From: Armatimonadetes bacterium UBA5352
GTDB taxonomy: Bacteria; Armatimonadota; Zipacnadia; Zipacnadales; UBA5352
Reading direction: 5' to 3'
DNA: 35,009 bases
Assembly: GCA_002411015.1 (NCBI GenBank)
Contig: DHPY01000031.1
Location: 1 to 35,009 of the forward strand
The notes under the pieces were generated by a model. It saw nothing but the letters and a program-made list of their open reading frames with translations, searched no databases and was not told the origin of the DNA. The translations under genes were made by a program, and so were the position numbers. This document shows positions 1 through 8,208 of this stretch, piece by piece (the first letter of the stretch is position 1; the number at the start of each line of letters is the position of its first letter).

Positions 1-72
1 GACGCGCGACTCGCCCTTCGGCGGAGGCGGGTTGAGGAAGCCGTATTGTGTGGCGTCACGCTTGCAAACCAT
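1..72 (-). CDS. possible 5' end of a protein-coding gene running off the left edge
   Basis: On the minus strand an ATG at 72 opens a frame that stays open to the window edge (24 codons, beginning MVCKRDATQYGF and followed by a proline run and KGESRV). A CGGAG Shine-Dalgarno-like run lies about 8 nt upstream of the ATG. No family is recognisable from so short a piece. The same frame is also open upstream of the ATG, so the true start could be elsewhere, or the open frame could be chance in GC-rich DNA. Low confidence. Confidence 0.3.
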   Translation of the reverse strand, partial: MVCKRDATQYGFLNPPPPKGESRV

Positions 73-503
73 GAACGTTGCTCCGATGACAACTTGCACT
101 ATCACACGGACGCATGATTCCACGCAGACGGGCACGACACTTTCTTTCTGAACACAACCGTCCGTCCCGCCCCACGCTACGGCAGCCGCGGGGGAGCTCA
201 ATGTGCAATGGAGGGCAGAGGCGATGCACACGGTGTCCGATCTGGACAGGTGGAGATCGCCTGAGTCCCGGCAGTCGGGCGAGGTGCGGATGAACACGGC
301 GTCCCAGCGATGGCCAAGTTGGCAGAGAAGACGGGGGGGTGAGATTCTCGGGTCCCATATGCGGTCTGGGGAATCCCCAGTTTGGGGGGAGTCAGCCCCT
401 TTACATGCGCCCACGGCTATGTCTTCGGCTGACGCTCCACTGCTCGCACCAATGAACGCATCGAAGCGGCTGATCCGTGACGCCAGGTAGGCACAAACGT
501 CTG
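73..503. other. gap of about 430 nt with no supportable gene
   Basis: This lies between the left-edge open frame and the 3' end of the helicase remnant. Several short frames are open on both strands, but none has recognisable family motifs or a convincing ribosome binding site. The only structure seen is the pair of small palindromes at 366-399, listed separately. It may be decayed sequence related to the neighbouring pseudogene. Confidence 0.5.
366..399. repeat. two adjacent small palindromes, REP-like
   Basis: Positions 366-380 form a near-perfect palindrome with 7-bp arms (CTGGGGA / TCCCCAG) around one base. Directly after it, 386-389 (GGGG) and 396-399 (CCCC) flank AGTCAG. The G/C-tract pair around a 'GACT' core resembles bacterial REP elements that are mobilised by RAYT transposases. 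No such transposase is in the window. The resemblance is from memory and is not a confirmed family assignment. Confidence 0.3.
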
Positions 504-1743
504 CTATGTCGCTGTCACACTGTTTCCGTGATCATCCAGCAGGCCTTCTCGAGTGACTTGCTCGAGCACCTCGACGATGCGAGCACGCACCAGGTGCCCG
601 ACGCGTCCGATGCCAAAGAGGCGCGCAGTCTCCGAGATGAGAGCATCCCTCTCAATTCCGCTACCATCGCGGCAGATGAGTTCCATCGCGAGAGCGATCT
701 CTTCAGTAGCGATTTCGTCAAGCTGCCGTGCGCTGTTCGGCTTCTCGGGATCTGGAATTCCCACACGCAGCTGGAACTCCTCGGCGGTCGGCCACAGAAA
801 AGCGCCACTCCTCCTCGCCAGTCCGTGCACTACCATCAAATCGCGCGCACGTTTTGCCGCGTTGCGCATTCTTGACCCAACTCGCTGAAGATCCCACGCG
901 TCCGCGAGTCTCCCAGCGATGACATCCGTATGAAAAGGCCCCTCCACGGCCACTATCTCCGCGACAGCTTCGGCGTGATCGCCGAGACAGGCGGGGTCGT
1001 GAAACTCACACCAACGACGAGGCCCTGTGCGCATAGCCCATGTGACATACGGTTCGGCCCAGACTGGGATCGTTCCCTCCGCTGGGTTCAGAGGGTCTTC
1101 CGAGTGTTCCACGGAGACAACACACCCCTTTTGATCGCCTCCGCAGTTCTGGACATGCCCGCTCTCCGCCTCCTCGAGAGCCTGCTCCGCGAAGGCGAGT
1201 CGCTGCCTCAGTCTCTCGATTTCCGCACTCCGATGATGCAGCCATGCCGGTGACCAGATGCGATGGATGCGCCACCCAAGGGTCTCGAGGACTTCCTGCC
1301 TGAGCCTGTCACGGTCACGGACGGTCTGGCTCGAGTGGTACGACGCACCGTCGCACTCGACTCCCAGTATGAGATGGCCGGGCTTGCTCGGGGCGCGGAC
1401 TCCAAGATCGATCCGATAGCCAGAGCAGCCGACCTGCGCCTCAACATCGTACCCCATCTCCCGTATGGCCTCGGCTACATCCCTCTCCAGTGGCGACTCG
1501 TGATCGCGGCTTGCCTGGTCACGAGCCATGGCCATGACCATCGGGCCTCGCTGAGCGAAGTCGAGATAGGCATGCAGGTGCCGAACGCCCGGGGCCTGAG
1601 TCTGCGAAAGATCGAGGTCTGATGCGGCAATCGAGCTCACCAGCACCACTCTCCCGCGCCCTGGTGATAGCGACGTTGAGACGCCCCTCGCCGCCGCTCT
1701 GGTTCAGAGGCCGGGGACTGATGGCGTCTTTCGGGCTGCGCAA
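504..1743 (-). pseudogene. 3' remnant of a DUF4011/DUF3320-type SF1 helicase with Vsr-like nuclease domain, frameshifted and 5'-deleted
   Basis: The 381-codon frame ending at 504 contains three recognisable blocks. First is the post-helicase segment VLVSSIAASDLDLSQT. Then comes a Vsr/MTES-type endonuclease fold (ESPLERDVAEAIREMGY, then DLGV, then VECDGASYHSS). Last is a DUF3320-like tail (EGPFHTDVIAGRLADAW). Helicase motif VI (GGEGRLNVAITRAR) is present upstream, but in a different frame (up to 1743). The two frames join near 1648-1652, where GAG-A-GTG reads as one extra or two missing bases. No Walker A, Walker B or other helicase motifs precede it, because only about 80 nt separate it from the next gene. 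The gene is therefore broken. Intact proteins of this type run to well over 1000 residues and are linked to anti-phage defence. If expressed, the 3' part could yield a nuclease-DUF3320 fragment from GTG 1649. Confidence 0.75.
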
Positions 1744-1771
1744 CCTCCTCCATGAACTCCAGCCCCGCTGC

Positions 1772-1801
1772 TTGCCTGCCTCTCCTGCTATGTGCTATCA
1801 T
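1772..1801 (+). promoter_or_regulatory. sigma70-like promoter for the riboflavin operon
   Basis: A -35-like TTGCCT (1772-1777), an 18-nt spacer and a -10-like TATCAT (1796-1801) precede the gene starting at 1825. TGC immediately before the -10 gives an extended -10 (TGn) element. The predicted leader is only about 15-20 nt, too short for an FMN riboswitch. The call is by eye against the consensus. Confidence 0.45.
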
Positions 1802-1824
1802 CGCCGCATCTGGAAGGAGGGACT

Positions 1825-2211
1825 ATGGCGGGCTGGTTTGCGACGATTCTTGGTCTGCTGGCGCTGGTGCTGCTGCTCCGTCTCCTGTTCGAGTGGAGGC
1901 GCTACGCCAGCGGCGGGGCGATCATTAGCGGCCGGCAGCTGGTCCTCCGGATCGCCTCCGCGGCCGTCCTCATGGTCGTGCTCGTGCTCGTCATGGTTGG
2001 CGCGCGATTGCGCTTCACCAGTCCCGAGGTCGCCTTCGCGTACTGGGCGGGCTGCCTGGCGCTGGTGGTGCTCGCGATGCTGATGGCCCTGCTGGACCTC
2101 GTGCTGCTGCGCCGCACACGTGGTCGCTGGCGCGCGGAGAGCTATCGCAGGCTGAGCACGTACATTCGCAGGCTCGAGAAGACCCGTGATGAACAGGTGG
2201 ACCGGCGATGA
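1825..2211 (+). CDS. small three-helix membrane protein of unknown function, first gene of the rib operon
   Basis: This is a 128-residue protein. The ATG at 1825 was chosen because GGAAGGAGGG lies 4-5 nt upstream; an in-frame ATG at 1792 lacks such a site. Three hydrophobic segments are visible: about residues 3-22 (GWFATILGLLALVLLLRLLF), 40-62 and 68-95. A basic, Arg-rich C-terminal tail is probably cytoplasmic. I recognise no family. Its stop codon overlaps the start of ribD (ATGA), so the two are probably translationally coupled. Position suggests a flavin-related role such as transport or regulation, but it does not resemble the known riboflavin importer RibU, which is longer with more helices. 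Function unknown. Confidence 0.75.
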   Translation: MAGWFATILGLLALVLLLRLLFEWRRYASGGAIISGRQLVLRIASAAVLMVVLVLVMVGARLRFTSPEVAFAYWAGCLALVVLAMLMALLDLVLLRRTRGRWRAESYRRLSTYIRRLEKTRDEQVDRR

Positions 2212-3335
2212 TCCGCCCGCACGAGCACCTCATGCGGCGCGCGCTTGAGCTCGCGGCACTCGGGCTGGGACGCACATCGCCCAATCCTGCGGTCGGCGCG
2301 GTCGTTGCGCACGGGAACGCAATCGTCGGCGAGGGCTACCACCGGCGCGCAGGCGAGCCGCACGCTGAGCGAGTCGCGCTGGCGAACGCCGGCGAGGCCG
2401 CGCGCTGTGCTGATATCTATGTGTCGCTGGAGCCCTGCTGCCATCACGGCCGCACACCGCCATGCACGGAGGCGATCATCGAGGCGGGCATCAGCCGCGT
2501 CTTCTACTCAGTCAGCGATCCCGATCCGCGCTGCGCGGGCGGCGGAGAGGCCGCGCTGCAGGCGGCCGGGCTTGAGGTGCGGGGCGGCGTCCTCGAGGAG
2601 GATGGCTGCCGGCTGCTGGGGGGCTACATCCGCCACCGGCGGAGCGGCCTGCCGCTGGTCACCTGCAAGCTCGCGATGAGCCTCGATGGCCGCATTGCGA
2701 CGCGTACCGGCGATTCGCGCTGGATCACCAGCGAGGCTTCGCGCAGAATCGTGCATGAGCTACGCAACCATTCGGACGCGGTGATCGTAGGGGTGGGTAC
2801 AGTGCTCGCGGATGACCCTGCGCTAACGACCCGCGGAGTGCCGGGTGGCCGCGATGCGCTGCGGGTCATCATGGACAGCAGCGGCCGCACGCCGCCGGAT
2901 GCGCAGGTGATCCGTGAGGAGAGCAACGCCCGGTGCATGATCGTTTGCACTGATGCGGCGCCTCCTGAGAACCTGCGGGCGCTCGAGGCTGCCGGCGCTG
3001 AGGTGCTCGTGCTGCCTGAGACCGACGATCGGGTGGATCTGCGCGCGCTCACGCAGGAGCTTGGCAGGCGGGGCGCGCTGAACGTGCTCATTGAGGGTGG
3101 GGGAGAGCTGGCCGCCGGTGCGCTCGAGGCAGGCGTGGTTGATCGCGTGCTCCTGTTCTACGCGCCGATCATCATCGGCGGCACAGAGACTGTCCCCGGC
3201 GTCGCGGGCACCGGCGCGGCCACTGTCGCCCAGGCGCTGCGGCTGCGCGATGTTACGGTGCGGTCGGTCGGGCCGGACATGCTGGCTGAGGGCTATCTCA
3301 CCCCGAAGGCGGAGCTACGGTGTTCACGGGACTGA
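2208..3335 (+). CDS. ribD: bifunctional riboflavin biosynthesis deaminase/reductase RibD
   Basis: RibD deaminates the 2,5-diaminopyrimidine product of GTP cyclohydrolase II and then reduces the ribosyl side chain with NADPH, in the cytoplasm. The 375-residue length is typical for the fused form. The N-terminal cytidine-deaminase-like domain (residues 1-145) has the zinc motif HAE at 52-54 and PCCHHGRTPPC at 76-86, giving ligands His52, Cys77 and Cys86. The reductase domain (about 150-370) begins VTCKLAMSLDGRIATRTGDSRWIT and includes LIEGGGELAAG. The start at 2208 overlaps the previous stop by 4 nt. The 3' end overlaps ribE by 16 nt. Both domains look intact. Confidence 0.96.
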   Translation: MIRPHEHLMRRALELAALGLGRTSPNPAVGAVVAHGNAIVGEGYHRRAGEPHAERVALANAGEAARCADIYVSLEPCCHHGRTPPCTEAIIEAGISRVFYSVSDPDPRCAGGGEAALQAAGLEVRGGVLEEDGCRLLGGYIRHRRSGLPLVTCKLAMSLDGRIATRTGDSRWITSEASRRIVHELRNHSDAVIVGVGTVLADDPALTTRGVPGGRDALRVIMDSSGRTPPDAQVIREESNARCMIVCTDAAPPENLRALEAAGAEVLVLPETDDRVDLRALTQELGRRGALNVLIEGGGELAAGALEAGVVDRVLLFYAPIIIGGTETVPGVAGTGAATVAQALRLRDVTVRSVGPDMLAEGYLTPKAELRCSRD

Positions 3336-3970
3336 TACAGGAGGTTGGCAGCATCCGGGCCACGCGCCCCTCAGGCGGGGGCGCGGCGCTGGAGGTTGCC
3401 GCGCCTGCAATCGGCGCGCAGGCCGTGATCGGCGAGAGCATCGCGGTCAACGGGACCTGCCTGACCGTCGAGGCCGCGGGTGCGTGGGGCTTCGTTTGCC
3501 ATGCGGGGGCCGAGACGCTGGAGCGCACGACGATCGGCAGCCTGGGTGTTGGCGCACCGGTGAACCTCGAGCGCGCACTGGCGGTGGGCGACCGCCTTGG
3601 CGGGCACTTCGTGCAGGGCCACGTGGACTGCGTGGGCGAGATCGTTTCCCGCAGCGACGAGGGCAGCACGGTGCGCTTCCAGCTTGCGATTCCCGAGGAG
3701 TTCGCGCGGTACGTGGTCAGCAAGGGCAGTATCGCAATTGATGGAATCAGCCTGACGGTGACCGACGTCTCAGGCACCGTGTTCGGCGTGGCGATCATCC
3801 CGCACACACTCGCTCAGACGACACTCGACAAAGCCCAGCGCGGTCGCATGGTGAATATCGAGACGGATATCCTGGCGAAGTACGTGATGCGCCTGCTCGA
3901 GGGCACACGGGAGGCCGGCCACAGCGGCGGCATCTCACGTGAGACGCTCGCCGAGCACGGCTTCATCTGA
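3320..3970 (+). CDS. ribE: riboflavin synthase alpha subunit
   Basis: It catalyses dismutation of two 6,7-dimethyl-8-ribityllumazine molecules to riboflavin plus the diaminopyrimidine; the active form is a homotrimer. The 216-residue protein has the two tandem lumazine-binding barrels of the family: the N-terminal one opens MFTGLIQEVGSI, and the second begins near GHFVQGHVDCVGEI (about residue 94). The start is GTG at 3320, inside the ribD reading frame (16-nt overlap). MFTGLI is the invariant family N-terminus, which makes this start near certain. The name ribE follows E. coli usage; Bacillus literature has used other letters. Confidence 0.95.
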   Translation: MFTGLIQEVGSIRATRPSGGGAALEVAAPAIGAQAVIGESIAVNGTCLTVEAAGAWGFVCHAGAETLERTTIGSLGVGAPVNLERALAVGDRLGGHFVQGHVDCVGEIVSRSDEGSTVRFQLAIPEEFARYVVSKGSIAIDGISLTVTDVSGTVFGVAIIPHTLAQTTLDKAQRGRMVNIETDILAKYVMRLLEGTREAGHSGGISRETLAEHGFI

Positions 3971-3989
3971 TACGGAAGTGGGCTGGCAG

Positions 3990-5228
3990 ATGGCACTGGC
4001 GACGACGGAAGAGGCAATCGCACGAATCGGCCGGGGTGAGATGGTCATCGTTGTGGATGACGATGGCGATGGCGCCACGGGCGATCTGGTGCTGGCGGCT
4101 GAGTTCGCGGAGAAGGACGCGATCAATCGCATGATGCGGATCGCGCGGGGCACAATGTGCGTGGCGTTGACGCCCGGCCGCGTGGAGGAACTTGCACTCA
4201 CGCCGATGTCCCCGGACGGCTGGGGCGGTGGGCGCACGGCCTTCGCGGTCTCTGTTGACGCGCGCTGGGGGATGGAGACAGGCGATACCGTGCGCGACCG
4301 CGCGCTCACCATCCAGACGCTCATCTCACCGGACAGTCGCCCAGAGTATCTCATGCGCCCGGGGCACGTCTTCCCGATCCGCGCCGCCGAGGGCGGCGTG
4401 CTGAAGCGCGTGGGGCACACCGAGGCCGCGGTAGACCTCGCGCGTCTCTCCGGCCACACTCCCGCGGGCGTCACCGCGCAGATTCTCCGCGAAGACGGCT
4501 CCGCGGCGAACACGCAGGAGCTGCTTGCGCTCGGCGACGAACTCGGTATCGCGGTCACAACCATCGCGGATCTGATCCGCTATCGCTCGAAGACGGAGAA
4601 GCTCGTGACGCGTGAGGCCGAAGCGAGTCTCCCCACGATCTGGGGCGACTTCCAGGCGGTCATCTACATCTCGCAGGTTGACCAGGCCGACTACGTCGCG
4701 ATCGTCAGCGGCGATCTGAGGAGCGCGGAGGCGCCACTCGTCCGGGTGCACTCGGGCTGTGTGACCGGCGATATCCTCGGTTCACTGAAGTGCGACTGCG
4801 GCTGGCAGCTTCAGTCCGCCCTGCAGCGGATCGCGCAGGAGCCGCCGGGCGTGGTGCTCTACATCGCCAGCCACGAGGGGCGCGGGATCGGGCTTGTGAA
4901 CAAGATCCGCGCGTACCACCTGCAGGAGTGCGGGCTTGATACCGTGGAGGCGAATGAGGCGCTCGGCTTCCCCGCGGATCGGCGCGACTACGGCATCGGG
5001 GCGCAGGTGCTGCGCGACCTTGGCGTTACGCGAATGCGCCTGATGAGTAACAACCCGAGCAAGTTCACCGCAATGGAGGCCTACGGGCTGGAGGTCGTGG
5101 AGCGGGTAGCCCTGGAGGCCCCTGCGAACGGGCACTACGAGCACTATCTGTGCACGAAACGGGACAAGATGGGACACATGATCCGGCGCGACGAAGAGGG
5201 CGCCGAGGGCAGAGGTGACGAGGAATGA
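3990..5228 (+). CDS. ribBA: RibBA-type fusion: degenerate DHBP synthase domain plus intact GTP cyclohydrolase II
   Basis: This is a 412-residue two-domain protein. The C-terminal half (from about residue 205) is a convincing GTP cyclohydrolase II. It has zinc cysteines in RVHSGCVTGD and LKCDCG, and the catalytic Tyr and Arg regions NKIRAY and GFPADRRDYG. The HSEC motif reads HSGC. The N-terminal half is homologous to 3,4-dihydroxy-2-butanone-4-phosphate synthase and keeps MCVALT (Cys57), RPGHVFPIRA and GGVLKRVGHTEA (His143). However, the acidic loop that normally reads DDEDRENEGDL is DDDGDGATGDL at 23-33, and the conserved Glu of the CEI/CEL motif is Gln164. Loss of the loop Arg and two Glu plus this Glu suggests that DHBP synthase activity is absent or altered. 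The start at ATG 3990 gives a normal N-terminus; an in-frame GTG lies at 3978. The 3' end overlaps ribH by 4 nt. Confidence 0.9.
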   Translation: MALATTEEAIARIGRGEMVIVVDDDGDGATGDLVLAAEFAEKDAINRMMRIARGTMCVALTPGRVEELALTPMSPDGWGGGRTAFAVSVDARWGMETGDTVRDRALTIQTLISPDSRPEYLMRPGHVFPIRAAEGGVLKRVGHTEAAVDLARLSGHTPAGVTAQILREDGSAANTQELLALGDELGIAVTTIADLIRYRSKTEKLVTREAEASLPTIWGDFQAVIYISQVDQADYVAIVSGDLRSAEAPLVRVHSGCVTGDILGSLKCDCGWQLQSALQRIAQEPPGVVLYIASHEGRGIGLVNKIRAYHLQECGLDTVEANEALGFPADRRDYGIGAQVLRDLGVTRMRLMSNNPSKFTAMEAYGLEVVERVALEAPANGHYEHYLCTKRDKMGHMIRRDEEGAEGRGDEE

Positions 5229-5695
5229 AGATTCATGAGGGGCAGCTTGATGGTGCGGGGCTCAGGTTCGGGCTCGTCGTATCGCGCTTCAACGACTTCA
5301 TCACGCGGCGGCTGGTTGAGGGCTGTCTGGATGCGCTGAAGCGCAACGGCGCGTCGGAAGATGACATGGAGATGGCGTACGTGCCGGGCGCCTTCGAGAT
5401 CCCGGTGGTCGCCCGGAAGATGGCCGAGAGCGGCAAGTTCGACGCGGTCATCGCGCTCGGCGCGGTCATTCGCGGCTCGACCTCGCACTTCGACTATGTG
5501 GCGGGCCAGGTTGCCCGTGGCGTGGCCAGTGCATCGATGGAGACAGGAATCCCGGTCATCTTCGGCGTAATCACTACTGAGACAATCGAACAGGCCATCG
5601 AGCGGGCGGGCACGCGGCTCACAAACCGCGGCTTTGAGGCGGGCATGTCGGCCATCGAGACCGTCCGGGTCATGCGTTCGCTGGACAACGAGTGA
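5225..5695 (+). CDS. ribH: 6,7-dimethyl-8-ribityllumazine synthase
   Basis: It condenses the ribitylaminopyrimidine with 3,4-dihydroxy-2-butanone 4-phosphate to give lumazine, the substrate of riboflavin synthase. The family usually forms pentamers or 60-mer capsids. The length of 156 residues is normal. Family landmarks are FGLVVSRFNDFIT near the N-terminus, VPGAFEIPVV, GAVIRGSTSHFDYV (with the catalytic His in the HFDYV block) and GVITTETIEQAIERAG. The start at 5225 overlaps the ribBA stop (ATGA). It needs the butanone phosphate that the degenerate RibB domain may not supply. Confidence 0.96.
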   Translation: MKIHEGQLDGAGLRFGLVVSRFNDFITRRLVEGCLDALKRNGASEDDMEMAYVPGAFEIPVVARKMAESGKFDAVIALGAVIRGSTSHFDYVAGQVARGVASASMETGIPVIFGVITTETIEQAIERAGTRLTNRGFEAGMSAIETVRVMRSLDNE

Positions 5696-5705
5696 GGGGT
5701 CCAAT

Positions 5706-6845
5706 ATGCGAAACGGATCAAGCGCAGGGCTTGTCGTTGCGGTTACCGTTCTGTCCGTGATCGTGGGCGCCGCGGCAGGGGTGGGTGGCGCCTACTACTT
5801 CCTGCAGAGCCGGCCGGCCGATGATGGCGCGGTCGTGGCTCCGCCCCGGGCACGCGGCGGCGAGATCTCCGTCATGACAGACGAGGACGCCATCGTGCAG
5901 GCCGTTGGTCGCGCGGATCCTGCGGTCGTCAAGGTTGTCTCGACGGTCGAGCAGCCGGCCAATCCGTTTGAGTACTTCTTCGGCGGAGGCCCGCGCATCC
6001 AGCAGGGCCTCGGCAGCGGGTTCATCTTCGACTACAGCGGCCGCAAGCTCGTGCTCACGAACACGCACGTGGTCGCCGGCGCGCAGCAGATCATGGTGCA
6101 GACGCGCGACGGTGATGAGTTCCAGGGGCGCGTCCTGGGCTCCGATGAGGGTTGGGATGTCGCCGTGGTGGAGCTGCAGGACGATGTATCAGGTCTGCCT
6201 ACCCTCACGCTCGGTGACTCCGGCGAGCTCAAACTCGGAGAGTGGGTGGTCGCGATCGGCCATCCATTCGCTTTCGATCACACCGTCACCGTTGGGGTTG
6301 TCAGCGCTATGGGTGAGAGGCCGATCGGGCAAGGACCCGACGCGCCCATGCGCAATGTGATCCAGACCGACGCGGCGATCAACCAGGGGAACTCCGGCGG
6401 CCCGTTGGTCAATCTCGCGGGCGAGGTCGTCGGCATCAACTCCATGATCTTCAGCCCGACGGGCACCACCGTCGGCATCGGCTTCGCGGTCCCCATCAAC
6501 GACGTCAAGGAGATCGTGCACTTCCTGATGGAGGGCGGACCGTGGGTTGGGATCGAGACCATGCCGAACAACGAAGCCGTTGCGAACTACCTCGGCCTTA
6601 AGACAGACAAGGGCGTCGTCGTGCGGGGCGTGGTCGACAAGAGCCCAGCCGCGGCGGCCGGCCTGCGACAGGGAGATGTCATCCTGAACATCGGCGGGAC
6701 GGAGATCGTGAACCCCGAGAGTGTGCGGAACGCGGTCTTCGCCCATGAGATCGGCGACAGCGTCACCTTCAGCATCCAGCGTGGCACGGAGCAACTTGAG
6801 CTGCAGGTGAAGACGGGCCGCGTGCCGGAAGGCTACTTCAGATGA
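5706..6845 (+). CDS. HtrA/DegP-type membrane-anchored serine protease with one PDZ domain
   Basis: This is a 379-residue trypsin-like quality-control protease of the cell envelope. An N-terminal helix (about residues 7-33) should anchor it with the catalytic domain outside the cytoplasm. The catalytic triad is visible: His121 in TNTHVV, Asp151 in GWDVAVVEL and Ser230 in GNSGGPL. A single PDZ domain follows (about 285-375; GVVVRGVVDKSPAAAAGLRQGDVILNIGG). The ATG at 5706 was chosen because GAGGGG lies about 6 nt upstream and the hydrophobic anchor follows directly. It starts 10 nt after ribH, so it is likely cotranscribed with the rib genes. One PDZ domain and a TM anchor match DegS/HhoA-like members better than DegP. 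Confidence 0.93.
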   Translation: MRNGSSAGLVVAVTVLSVIVGAAAGVGGAYYFLQSRPADDGAVVAPPRARGGEISVMTDEDAIVQAVGRADPAVVKVVSTVEQPANPFEYFFGGGPRIQQGLGSGFIFDYSGRKLVLTNTHVVAGAQQIMVQTRDGDEFQGRVLGSDEGWDVAVVELQDDVSGLPTLTLGDSGELKLGEWVVAIGHPFAFDHTVTVGVVSAMGERPIGQGPDAPMRNVIQTDAAINQGNSGGPLVNLAGEVVGINSMIFSPTGTTVGIGFAVPINDVKEIVHFLMEGGPWVGIETMPNNEAVANYLGLKTDKGVVVRGVVDKSPAAAAGLRQGDVILNIGGTEIVNPESVRNAVFAHEIGDSVTFSIQRGTEQLELQVKTGRVPEGYFR

Positions 6846-6925
6846 GCGGCGGCAGCGGTGGGCTCGGCGATCGCGCTCAAGGAGACGAGGGGCCGCAGAG
6901 TGACCGGCTGCCGGAGGTACCCGGC

Positions 6926-8053
6926 ATGACGCTGAGCAGAGCCGGCGTCGTCTCCAGCCGGGACGGTTCGGAGCAGCCGGTGGTCATCGGCGTCCCGGAG
7001 GGCGTCGGTTCCGCGGCTCCCACGCCGCTGCTCGTTGGGCTGCACACCTGGTCTGCGGACTACCGCCAGCAGGCGCTCGCCTACGGCACCCACGCCGCTC
7101 AGCGCGGGTGGCTGCTGGTGCTGCCGGACTTCCGCGGGCCGAACAAGGCCTCGAACCCCAACGGTCCCCGTTACGCGGGCGGTTCGCTGTATGCGCAGAG
7201 CGATGTGGTGGACGCGCGCGCGTGGATGATCGAGCGTTACAACGTCGACACCGGCCGGGTCTACCTCACCGGCGACTCGGGCGGCGGGCACATGACGCTG
7301 CTGATGGCCGGGAAGCATCCCGACCTCTGGGCGGCCGCGGCGGCATGGGTGCCTGTGAGCGACCTGCGCGACTGGTGGAGCGCGGGCAATGCCTACGCGA
7401 AGGACGTCGTGGCCGTCACCGGCGGTGAGCCCGGTGCGAGCCCGGAGGTGGACTTCGAGTACGCTCGCAGATCACCGCGCACATTCATGACGAACCTCGC
7501 GCACCTCCCGGTGCTGCTGGGGCATGGTGACTGCGACCCCACGATCCCCGTCGAGCAGAGCTGGCAGACCTTCCGGATGCTCGGGAACCTGCCGGCGCAC
7601 AACACACTGCTCCATGTCTTCAGCGGCGGGCACGAGGGGCTGCAGACCTTCGGGCTGGACTGGTGCGTCGAGCAGACCGGAAGCTCGGCTCCCGCACGGG
7701 AACTGCATCTGGTGACCGATGAGAGCAAGTCCTACTACTACGCGTGTCTGCAGGTGGCGGACGGCGGCCGCCTGGCCACCGCCGATGTCATCCCGGCAGA
7801 TGACGCGATCTCCATCGCCACCGCCAACCTCGTTGGCCTGACCCTTGATCTGAGCGAGCAGCCGCTCGCGGCGGGGCCACTTGCGATCGCAGTGCGCAAC
7901 GACGTGGCAATGGTGCTCACCCTCCGAGGGATCGCCCCGCAGCGGCGGGTAGAATGTGACGGCGCGTGGGCGAGTCCCACTGGAGAGAGCGACGGTAGTG
8001 TGACAGTGATGATCCAGCCAGGCGCTGAGGCCCGCTCGTTCATGCTGCGGTAG
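6926..8053 (+). CDS. alpha/beta hydrolase, S9/PHB-depolymerase-like esterase
   Basis: This is a 375-residue serine hydrolase. The nucleophile elbow GDSGGGH puts Ser at about 118. The acid is Asp204 in GHGDCDPTIP and the base is His236 in GGHEG, in the correct order and spacing for an alpha/beta hydrolase fold. The C-terminal 110 residues, after the triad, form an extra domain without recognised motifs. No signal peptide is seen. ATG 6926 was chosen because GGAGGT lies 7 nt upstream. An alternative in-frame ATG at 6842 overlaps the htrA stop (ATGA) and would add 28 low-complexity residues. The substrate is unknown; peptidase, acetyl-ester and polyester activities are all possible. Confidence 0.82.
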   Translation: MTLSRAGVVSSRDGSEQPVVIGVPEGVGSAAPTPLLVGLHTWSADYRQQALAYGTHAAQRGWLLVLPDFRGPNKASNPNGPRYAGGSLYAQSDVVDARAWMIERYNVDTGRVYLTGDSGGGHMTLLMAGKHPDLWAAAAAWVPVSDLRDWWSAGNAYAKDVVAVTGGEPGASPEVDFEYARRSPRTFMTNLAHLPVLLGHGDCDPTIPVEQSWQTFRMLGNLPAHNTLLHVFSGGHEGLQTFGLDWCVEQTGSSAPARELHLVTDESKSYYYACLQVADGGRLATADVIPADDAISIATANLVGLTLDLSEQPLAAGPLAIAVRNDVAMVLTLRGIAPQRRVECDGAWASPTGESDGSVTVMIQPGAEARSFMLR

Positions 8054-8208
8054 TGCCGAGAGCGAGCTCGTTAGACCCGCAGAAGATGCGGACGGCCGCC
8101 ATGCGGCTGTATTTGAGGACGAAAAGCGAACGAAGCGATCATTGATGGTTAGTCGGGCGCACCATGTGGGTATAGACACAGGTAGGACGAGTGGTGGAGG
8201 TGGTGCGC

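Noticed and set aside
56..358. 100-codon open frame on the minus strand
   Set aside because: Its composition is proline/arginine-rich with no family motifs, and it overlaps another, longer open frame on the same strand. It looks like a chance frame in GC-rich DNA.
1744..1824. FMN riboswitch (RFN element) before the rib genes
   Set aside because: I looked for the conserved RFN blocks and found none; the gap is too short to hold one.
8054..8208. intrinsic terminator or promoter between the hydrolase and TPR genes
   Set aside because: Only a weak 5-bp hairpin (8077-8091) and a TATAGA without a well-spaced -35 are present; neither is convincing.
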